Source: Anaerolineae bacterium
GTDB lineage: Bacteria; Chloroflexota; Anaerolineae; Anaerolineales; UBA11858
Length of the DNA stretch: 5,138 nucleotides
NCBI GenBank assembly: GCA_003694235.1
Contig: RFKO01000175.1
Location: 1-5,138 of the forward strand
Reading direction: 5' to 3'
A program made the translations under genes and the position numbers. The notes under the pieces were generated by a model, which had not been told where the DNA came from, ran no database searches, and worked only from the letters and a program-made list of their open reading frames with translations. Each line of letters begins with the position of its first letter. The first letter of the stretch is position 1. Positions 1-5,138 of this stretch are shown in pieces.

Positions 1-2640
1 CGCTCATCCTCCCTCGTCCCCGGTGGCGACGCCACCCTGCTGTTCACCAACGCCGGCATGGTGCAGTTCAAAGACGTCTTCCTGGGCACCGACAAGCGCC
101 CTTACACCCGCGCCGTCAACTCGCAAAAGTGCATGCGCGTGGCCGGCAAACACAACGATCTGGAGGACGTCGGCCGCGACGATACCCATCACACCTTCTT
201 CGAGATGCTGGGCAACTGGTCGTTCGGCGACTACTATAAGAAAGAAGCCATCGCCTGGGCCTGGGAATTGCTCACCGAGGTGTGGGGACTGCCCAAAGAG
301 CACCTGTACGCCACCGTATTCAAGGATGAGAAAGGCGAAATCCCCACCGACGAGGAAGCCGCCGAACACTGGCTTGCACAGCCGGGCTTCAACCCGCAGC
401 ACCTGTTCTACCTGGGGCGCAAGGATAACTTCTGGGAAATGGCCGACACCGGTCCATGCGGGCCGTGCTCTGAAATCCACATCGATCTGCGCCCCGAGGA
501 GGGGCCGGTCACCAAAGAGACGCTGGACACCGACCGCTTCATCGAACTGTGGAACCTGGTGTTCATCCAGTATAACCGCCTCGACCCCGAGACCCTCGAA
601 CCCCTGCCCGCCACCCACGTGGACACCGGCATGGGGCTGGAGCGCATCGTCAACATCCTGCAAAACGCCGGCTCGAACTACCGCACCGATCTGCTCTGGC
701 CGTTGATCCTCAAAACCCAGGAACTCACCGGCCACAGCGACGCCGAGCGCGAGGCCAGCTTCACACCCTACCGCGTGATCGCCGATCACGCCCGCGCCGC
801 CGCCTTCCTGATCGCCGACGGCGTGGTGCCCGGCAACATGGGGCGCAACTACGTCACCCGCATGGTCATCCGCCGCGCTTACCGCTTCGGCGGCAAGATC
901 GGCCTGCACCGCCCCTTCCTGGCCGCCGTGGCCGATACCGTGGTGGAAAACTACGGCGAGGCGTATCCCGAACTGGTGCAGAATCGCCAAACCATCCTGG
1001 ATACCATCACCCGCGAGGAAGAGCAGTTTCAGCGCACCCTCGACCGCGCCACCGACCACCTCACCGACTTGCTGGAGAAACTGGCGGCCGACGGTAAACG
1101 CATCCTGCCCGGCGAGCAGGCCGCCGACCTGTACACCACCTACGGCATGCCGCTGGAAATCACCCGCGACATCGCCCAGGAGCGCGGCATGGACGTGGAT
1201 CAACAGGGCTTCAACCAGGCGATGGAAGCGCACCGTCTGGCCTCCGGGGCCGGCAAGGCCATGGGCCCGCTGGGCGGCGAAGACGCGGAAACATACCAGC
1301 GCCTGCTGGCCGACCTGCAGGCCAAGGGAAAACTCGGCCCGCAGGGCGTGGTGCACAACCCTTACGCCGAACTCACCTTCGAGGGCGAAGTGCTCGCCCT
1401 GTTAGTGGACGGCCAACCGGTCGAGCAGGCCGCGCCCGGCGACGAGGTGGAAGTCCTGCTCCCAGAGACGCACTTCTACCTCGAGAGCGGCGGTCAGGTG
1501 GACGACACCGGCGTGCTGCGCGGCCCGGAGTGGGAAATCCGCGTTACGGCTATGCGAAAACCAGCCGCCGGGGTGATCGTCCATCGCGGAGCGGTCGTCG
1601 CCGGCACCCCCAAAGTGGGCGACACCGCCCAGGCAGCCATCGATGCTGCCCGCCGTCGCGACATCATGCGCAACCACACCGCCACCCACCTGCTGCATTA
1701 CGCCCTGGATAAAGTCCTGGGCTCGCACGCCCGGCAGGCCGGTTCGCTGGTCGCTCCCGACCGCCTGCGCTTCGATTTCACCCACCCCGAAGCGCTCACC
1801 CAGCAAGAGCTGGATGCCATCGAGGCCGAGGTCAATCGCCGCATCCTGGAAGATCATCCCCTGCACATCGCCTTCAAACCGCTACAACAGGCGATTGACG
1901 AAGGCGCGCGCGCCCTGTTCGGCGAGAAATACGGCGAGACCGTGCGCAATATCACCATCGGCGATGAAGAGGGCCAGCCATTCTCCAATGAACTGTGCGG
2001 CGGTACGCACTGCTCCAGCACCGGTGAGATCGGCGTCTTCCTGATCACCCACGAAGGCAGCGCCGCAGCCGGTATCCGCCGCATCGAGGCCGTCACCGGC
2101 CGGGAGGCGTACGCCCTGATCCAGCGTCGCTTCCGCGCCCTGGCGCAAACCGCCGCCTTGCTCTCCACCACGCCGGAGCAGACGCCGGAAAAGGTCGAAG
2201 CCCTGCTAGACGAACTGACGCAGACGCGCCGCCAGGCCGAGCGCCTGCGCCAGCGGCTGGCCATAGCCGACTTCGAGAAGACGATCGAGGCGGTGGAACA
2301 GGTCAACGGCGTGCGCGTGCTCAGCGCCCAAATCGAGAACGCCGACGCCGACACCCTCCGCAGCCTGACCGACCGCTTCCGCCAGCGCTACCCGGAAAAC
2401 GGCGTGGTCGTGCTGGCCACCGTGCAGGATGGACGACCGCTGCTCATCGCCGGGGTGACCGAAGACCTGGTGCAGCGCGGCCTCAAAGCCGGCGATCTGG
2501 TCAAACACGTCGCCGCGCCGCTGGGCGGCGGCGGGGGTGGACGCCCCACCCTGGCCCAGGCCGGCGGCCGCGATGCAAGCGGCCTCGCCCAGGCTTTGAA
2601 CAGCGTGCGAGATTGGGTACAATTGAAGTTGAATGGATAA
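1..2640 (+). CDS. alaS: Alanyl-tRNA synthetase (AlaRS), 5'-truncated by the window edge
   Basis: Cytoplasmic class II synthetase that charges tRNA-Ala with alanine and hydrolyses mischarged Ser/Gly-tRNA-Ala. The frame is open from base 1; its first residues (RSSSLVPGGDATLLFTNAGM) match the AlaRS N-terminus from about residue 25 of the E. coli enzyme, so about 24 codons and the start lie upstream. The ATG at base 58 is internal. 879 residues are present. In window numbering: aminoacylation core about 1-240, with GKHNDLEDVG, HHTFFEMLGNWSFGDY and class II motif 3 VDTGMGLER (207-215); tRNA-recognition helical region about 240-455; editing domain about 455-700, with HTATH (H559, H563) and CGGTH (C666, H670), the four zinc-site ligands; a helical, probably coiled-coil linker about 720-765; and the C-Ala domain, with a Gly-rich loop near 841-848 followed by RPTLAQAGG. 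All key motifs are intact, so it should be active in both charging and editing. The stop overlaps the next start by 8 bases. Confidence 0.98.
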   Translation, partial: RSSSLVPGGDATLLFTNAGMVQFKDVFLGTDKRPYTRAVNSQKCMRVAGKHNDLEDVGRDDTHHTFFEMLGNWSFGDYYKKEAIAWAWELLTEVWGLPKEHLYATVFKDEKGEIPTDEEAAEHWLAQPGFNPQHLFYLGRKDNFWEMADTGPCGPCSEIHIDLRPEEGPVTKETLDTDRFIELWNLVFIQYNRLDPETLEPLPATHVDTGMGLERIVNILQNAGSNYRTDLLWPLILKTQELTGHSDAEREASFTPYRVIADHARAAAFLIADGVVPGNMGRNYVTRMVIRRAYRFGGKIGLHRPFLAAVADTVVENYGEAYPELVQNRQTILDTITREEEQFQRTLDRATDHLTDLLEKLAADGKRILPGEQAADLYTTYGMPLEITRDIAQERGMDVDQQGFNQAMEAHRLASGAGKAMGPLGGEDAETYQRLLADLQAKGKLGPQGVVHNPYAELTFEGEVLALLVDGQPVEQAAPGDEVEVLLPETHFYLESGGQVDDTGVLRGPEWEIRVTAMRKPAAGVIVHRGAVVAGTPKVGDTAQAAIDAARRRDIMRNHTATHLLHYALDKVLGSHARQAGSLVAPDRLRFDFTHPEALTQQELDAIEAEVNRRILEDHPLHIAFKPLQQAIDEGARALFGEKYGETVRNITIGDEEGQPFSNELCGGTHCSSTGEIGVFLITHEGSAAAGIRRIEAVTGREAYALIQRRFRALAQTAALLSTTPEQTPEKVEALLDELTQTRRQAERLRQRLAIADFEKTIEAVEQVNGVRVLSAQIENADADTLRSLTDRFRQRYPENGVVVLATVQDGRPLLIAGVTEDLVQRGLKAGDLVKHVAAPLGGGGGGRPTLAQAGGRDASGLAQALNSVRDWVQLKLNG
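2596..2623 (+). promoter_or_regulatory. Putative sigma-70-type promoter inside the alaS 3' end
   Basis: TTGAAC (2596-2601) and TACAAT (2618-2623) are separated by 16 bases. They match the TTGACA/TATAAT consensus at 4 of 6 and 5 of 6 positions, in an AT-richer patch within otherwise GC-rich DNA. The ATG of the next gene begins at 2633, with only 9 bases between it and the -10 hexamer. Initiation at the usual distance would start the RNA within a few bases of that codon, giving a leaderless or nearly leaderless mRNA. No Shine-Dalgarno sequence is obvious before 2633, which fits. The same bases also encode the end of AlaRS (LNSVRDWVQLKLNG), so the match could be accidental. Confidence 0.4.
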
Positions 2641-3178
2641 ACACCAGGCCACCACCTTCATCGTCCAGCGTTTGCACGCCGGGCAGCCGCAAGCGGAGAT
2701 CGTCGCCTCGCTGGCCAGGCACATGAACGCGCCGCAGGAGATCGCCGCCCGTCTGGTGGAGGAGGTCGTCGCCGGATACGCCACCCCACCCTTTAAACCC
2801 GAAGTGCAGATCGATCCCCCCGCGTTGCGGGAGTTCATCGTCTCGCAGGCCGATTCCTTTCCCAAAGCCGACGACCTGATCCTCGAAGTCTGCCGCCGGA
2901 GCGGCTGGAAATGGTCGCAGGCAGAAGACTTCATCCAACAGACGCTGCGGCAGGAAGCTCGCAAGCGCGCCCTGATACGCTGGCTGCTGCTCGTTCCCCT
3001 GGGGCTGATCCTGCTGCTCGCCGGCATAGGGTTGCTCGCGCTGACGCTTCTAACGGCCATCAGGCAGCAGACATTCCCTGCGCTGCCGCTGACCTCCTGG
3101 CTGCGCCTGCTGGGTGGTCTCTGCCTTGTGTTGCCCGGCATCTTCTTCCTGCGCCAGGCGGCAAAAACGCCACGGTGA
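2633..3178 (+). CDS. Uncharacterised two-helix membrane protein with a duplicated N-terminal helical module
   Basis: I do not recognise a named family; the function is unknown. The 181-residue protein has a soluble part (1-116) and two strongly hydrophobic segments, about 117-141 and 157-173, with a short loop containing P149 and P152. The basic stretch R106-R116 before the first helix and the R174/K178/R181 tail suggest both termini are cytoplasmic. There is no signal peptide. Residues 9-45 and 68-105 align without gaps: both begin FIV, carry an acidic-hydrophobic-hydrophobic triplet (EIV/DLI), then R at offset 21 and A at offset 30, which suggests an ancient tandem duplication of a small helical module. 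The linker between them (46-67) is Pro-rich. The ATG overlaps the alaS stop by 8 bases (2633-2640), and its own stop overlaps the GTG of the next gene, so it is a real and coupled operon member. Possible roles are membrane scaffold or partner of the downstream envelope protein; this is inference only. Confidence 0.85.
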   Translation: MDKHQATTFIVQRLHAGQPQAEIVASLARHMNAPQEIAARLVEEVVAGYATPPFKPEVQIDPPALREFIVSQADSFPKADDLILEVCRRSGWKWSQAEDFIQQTLRQEARKRALIRWLLLVPLGLILLLAGIGLLALTLLTAIRQQTFPALPLTSWLRLLGGLCLVLPGIFFLRQAAKTPR

Positions 3179-4716
3179 AAACGCAAATCATCCAGCTGGA
3201 ACCGCACGATGACATCGACTCAGCCCGCGACCGAATGGGTTGGGGGCAGACCTCGCGCATCCTGCTGGTCTGGCCGCCGCGCGGCCGCGTGCTCGACCGA
3301 CGGCTCGATCTCATCCTGCTCAAACGGCGCGCCGCCGAACTCGGCTCGCAGCTCGCCCTGGTCACCGCCGACCCGGAGGTGCGCTTCTACGCCCAACAGC
3401 TGGCCATCCCGGTGTTCAACAGCGTGCGCAAGGCCGAGCGCAGTTCCTGGCGTCCCTCGCGGCGACGGCGCACGAAATGGCCGGATACCTCCCGCCCGCT
3501 CTCGCCGCGCCTGTGGCGGCAGCGACGTCTCCCCCTCGATCTGGAGGGTCTGCGCAGCGCCGCCCATCCCCCCACCCCCCGCTGGTTGACGCACCTGGCC
3601 ACCCGCCTGACCGCTTTCTCGCTGGGCGTGTTCAGCGTGCTGGCCATCGCCGCTTTGCTGCTGCCCTCTGCCCGCCTCACCCTGCACCCCGAAACCATCA
3701 CCCAGCGCCTGACCATACCGGTCAACGCCAGCCCGCAACATCAGAGCGTGGAGATCAACGGCCAGGTTCCGGCACAATGGCGGCCGGTCATCGTGGAAGG
3801 GCGCGATACCCTGCCCGTCAGCGGACGCATCCCCATCCCAGACAGACCGGCACATGGCGAAGTGGTGTTCACCAATCTGAGCGATCAAAGCCTGCAAATC
3901 CCCGCAGGCACGATTGTATCCACCCTGGACGACCCGCCGGTGCGCTTCGCCACACAGGAAGACGTGACGCTCGATCCGACAGCCACCAGCCCGCCGGTCG
4001 CCATCCAGGCGGTGGAGCCCGGCGCAAAAGGCAATGTGCCGGCCGAAAGTATCCGCGCCATCGAGGGGCCGCTGGGGTTGAACCTGCTGGTGGTCAACCC
4101 GACGGCGACCTACGCCGGCAGCAACCGCAGCGCGCCGGCGCCCTCGGCGGAGGATTACGACCAGCTGTACGCCACGCTGTACGCCGCCCTCGCCGAGAGC
4201 GCACTGCAAGAGATCCAGGCTGCTCTGGCCCCCGGCGACCTGCTGCTCAGCGCCGAACCGCGCCTGCGCGCCACCCTGGAGAAGCAATACACCCCTCCTG
4301 AACCCCAGCCGGGCAACCAGCTCGAACTGGTGCTGCGTCTCGAGTTCGAAGCGCTGGTCGTCTCTGCCGAAGACCTGGAAGCCCTGGCGCGCCAGGCGCT
4401 GAGCGCCGCCCTGCAACCGGCCTATCAGCCCCTGCCGGAGACGCTGCGCATCGAACACCGCAACCCGCCGCGACTGCCCGCCGACCGCGAAGAGGGGCGC
4501 TGGGTCATGCAGGCCTCCTGGCAGGCCATCGCCAGCATCTCCCCGCAACAGGCCATCCGCCTGGCATTGGGATTGCAGCCGGAACAGGCAGCCCGACGGC
4601 TTGCCCAACAGCTCCCGCTGGAGAGCCAGCCGCGGATTCAGCCCATCCCCTCGTGGTGGCCGCGCCTGCCGGTGCTGCCCTTCCGCTTCCAGGTCTCCCT
4701 GGTCACCGCACCATGA
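3175..4716 (+). CDS. Membrane-anchored baseplate J/gp47-like family protein
   Basis: 513 residues, starting at a GTG whose first bases form a GTGA overlap with the upstream stop. The start is favoured because the N-terminus (VKTQIIQLEPHDD...) fits, as I remember it, the conserved start of Anaerolineae relatives; ATG at 3235 would delete this. Domains: residues 27-88 form a beta-alpha-beta-alpha-beta pattern (ILLVWP, LDLILLKRRAAELG, LALVTAD, VRFYAQQLA, IPVFNS) like a small Rossmann-type domain without visible catalytic residues; 85-136 is an Arg/Pro-rich linker; about 145-163 is one membrane helix, with the basic side inside; 165-513 should be extracytoplasmic. Within it, residues 225-315 carry baseplate-J-like features: GEVVFTNLSDQ, IPAGTIV, VRFAT, VEPGAKGNVPAESI. 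The C-terminal part is helical and beta and ends with a Trp/Pro-rich motif (WWPRLPVLPFRFQV). Despite the family name, no other phage or injection-system gene is present, so it is probably a cellular envelope protein of unknown role. A weak AGGCGG lies 13 bases before the start. Confidence 0.88.
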   Translation: MKTQIIQLEPHDDIDSARDRMGWGQTSRILLVWPPRGRVLDRRLDLILLKRRAAELGSQLALVTADPEVRFYAQQLAIPVFNSVRKAERSSWRPSRRRRTKWPDTSRPLSPRLWRQRRLPLDLEGLRSAAHPPTPRWLTHLATRLTAFSLGVFSVLAIAALLLPSARLTLHPETITQRLTIPVNASPQHQSVEINGQVPAQWRPVIVEGRDTLPVSGRIPIPDRPAHGEVVFTNLSDQSLQIPAGTIVSTLDDPPVRFATQEDVTLDPTATSPPVAIQAVEPGAKGNVPAESIRAIEGPLGLNLLVVNPTATYAGSNRSAPAPSAEDYDQLYATLYAALAESALQEIQAALAPGDLLLSAEPRLRATLEKQYTPPEPQPGNQLELVLRLEFEALVVSAEDLEALARQALSAALQPAYQPLPETLRIEHRNPPRLPADREEGRWVMQASWQAIASISPQQAIRLALGLQPEQAARRLAQQLPLESQPRIQPIPSWWPRLPVLPFRFQVSLVTAP

Positions 4717-5129
4717 GCAAACGCATCCTGGCCGTCGATCCCGGCGAGGTCAACCTGGGAATCGCCATCAGCGACCCGACGGCGACCATCGCCTCGCCGC
4801 TGACCGTGTTGCAGCACACCTCCCGTCAGGCCGACGCGCAGGCCATCCTCGAGCTGGCGCGCCAGCACGAGGTGGAGCGCATCATCGTCGGGCAAAGCCT
4901 GGACGAGAAGGGCAACCCCACCTTTCAGGGACGCCGCGCCGCCCGCCTGGCCGCGGCTCTGCGCGCCCTGGGGGAATTCCCCGTTGAGTTGTGGGACGAA
5001 TCCTTCAGCACGCGCGCTGCCCTTCAGGCCCGCCGCCAGATGGGCGTGAAGCGGGCAAAACGCCGCGGTCACCTGGACGACCTGGCCGCCACCGTCATCC
5101 TGCAATCCTACCTGAACGCCCGTGGCTGA
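4713..5129 (+). CDS. ruvX: RuvX/YqgF family nuclease (putative Holliday junction resolvase; pre-16S rRNA processing)
   Basis: RNase H-fold cytoplasmic nuclease of 138 residues, the usual length for the family. E. coli YqgF has been linked to maturation of the 16S rRNA 5' end, and relatives to Holliday junction or nucleic-acid cleavage. The three acidic active-site positions are present: D9 in ILAVDPG, E96 in WDESFST and D122 in LDDLAATVILQSYL. The VGQSLDEKG loop (59-67) corresponds to VGLPLNMDG of E. coli. The strand-1 motif is unusual: GEVNLGIA where most relatives have a basic residue (GxKRIGVA type). The ATG at 4713 overlaps the upstream TGA by 4 bases (ATGA) and places the first beta-strand at the normal distance from the N-terminus; the open frame extends upstream to 4653 but that part has no family resemblance. 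No Shine-Dalgarno sequence is visible, so translation is probably coupled to the preceding gene. Confidence 0.96.
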   Translation: MSKRILAVDPGEVNLGIAISDPTATIASPLTVLQHTSRQADAQAILELARQHEVERIIVGQSLDEKGNPTFQGRRAARLAAALRALGEFPVELWDESFSTRAALQARRQMGVKRAKRRGHLDDLAATVILQSYLNARG

Positions 5130-5138
5130 AACCATGCC
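5122..5138 (+). CDS. First codons of a further downstream gene (partial; mltG expected from gene order)
   Basis: A GTG at 5122 (GTG GCT GAA ACC ATG CC) opens a frame that overlaps the ruvX stop by 8 bases, and an in-frame ATG follows at 5134. Either could start the next gene. The overlap style matches the rest of the operon. Only five codons are visible, so the product cannot be read from the sequence. From known order in Bacillota and, by my recollection, Chloroflexota, the endolytic transglycosylase gene mltG commonly follows ruvX, which makes it the leading guess. Confidence 0.4.

Noticed and set aside
22..36. Near-perfect inverted repeat GGTGGCG-A-CGCCACC
   Set aside because: It lies within conserved alaS codons (encoding PGGDAT), has a single-base centre and no partner site; probably a chance palindrome in GC-rich coding DNA.
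4..1356. 450-codon open frame on the - strand opposite alaS
   Set aside because: It is a shadow of alaS: high GC with C/G-rich third positions removes stops on the opposite strand. The translation is Gly/Val/Ala-rich with no recognisable domain, while the + strand shows every AlaRS motif.
2521..2542. G-run cluster that could form a G-quadruplex
   Set aside because: It encodes the conserved Gly-rich loop of the AlaRS C-Ala domain; the G tracts follow from Gly codons and are too short for a confident quadruplex call.
2911..3174. 88-residue N-terminal extension of the J-like protein from ATG 2911
   Set aside because: The extension lies wholly within the upstream membrane-protein gene in another frame and reads as Ala/Arg/Pro-rich shadow sequence. 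The GTG at 3175 gives a sensible N-terminus and a 4-base overlap.
2206..3207. 333-codon - strand frame spanning the alaS end and the small membrane gene
   Set aside because: It crosses a well-supported gene junction on the other strand, has no recognisable motif and no separate regulatory signals.
3220..4608. 462-codon open frame on the - strand opposite the J-like gene
   Set aside because: Same GC-driven shadow effect. Its product is low-complexity Gly/Gln/Arg-rich, and the + strand frame has clear domain structure and coupled start and stop.
3667..4716. Phage or tailocin remnant, based on the baseplate J resemblance
   Set aside because: No other tail, capsid, integrase or lysis gene is present, composition matches the neighbours, and the protein has a membrane anchor and sits in a tight housekeeping operon.

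Overview
The window is a GC-rich, gene-dense stretch of bacterial chromosome with every gene on the + strand. It reads as alaS (5' end cut by the window edge), a small two-helix membrane protein of unknown function, a membrane-anchored protein with a baseplate J/gp47-like domain, ruvX (yqgF), and the first codons of a further gene. There is no intergenic space. Successive genes overlap by 8, 4, 4 and probably 8 bases, which points to one translationally coupled operon.

The gene order and the sequence character of the proteins suggest the phylum Chloroflexota, probably class Anaerolineae. From memory, a membrane-bound 'baseplate J/gp47 family' protein next to ruvX, and a RuvX with a 'VGQ.LDE.G' loop and 'LWDES.ST' motif, are typical of that group. 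This placement is an inference and no search was run. Nothing indicates a phage, plasmid or other mobile element, despite the 'baseplate' family name.

Layout: 1-2640 encodes alanyl-tRNA synthetase, lacking only about 24 N-terminal residues. 2633-3178 encodes a 181-residue protein with a duplicated cytoplasmic helical module followed by two membrane helices. 3175-4716 encodes a 513-residue protein with a cytoplasmic alpha/beta domain, an Arg/Pro-rich linker, one membrane helix and a large extracytoplasmic part related to baseplate J. 4713-5129 encodes the RNase H-fold nuclease RuvX with all three acidic catalytic residues. From 5122 a new reading frame opens (GTG, or ATG at 5134) and leaves the window; mltG would be the expected gene.

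Two genes are housekeeping: tRNA charging with editing, and recombination or 16S rRNA maturation. The two genes between them are envelope proteins of unknown function and are the part worth attention. A promoter-like element (TTGAAC, 16 bases, TACAAT) in the last codons of alaS ends only 9 bases before the ATG of the second gene, so the envelope genes and ruvX may also be expressed separately from a nearly leaderless transcript. No RNA genes, CRISPR arrays, insertion sequences or convincing terminators were seen. No stretch over 300 bases lacks a gene.
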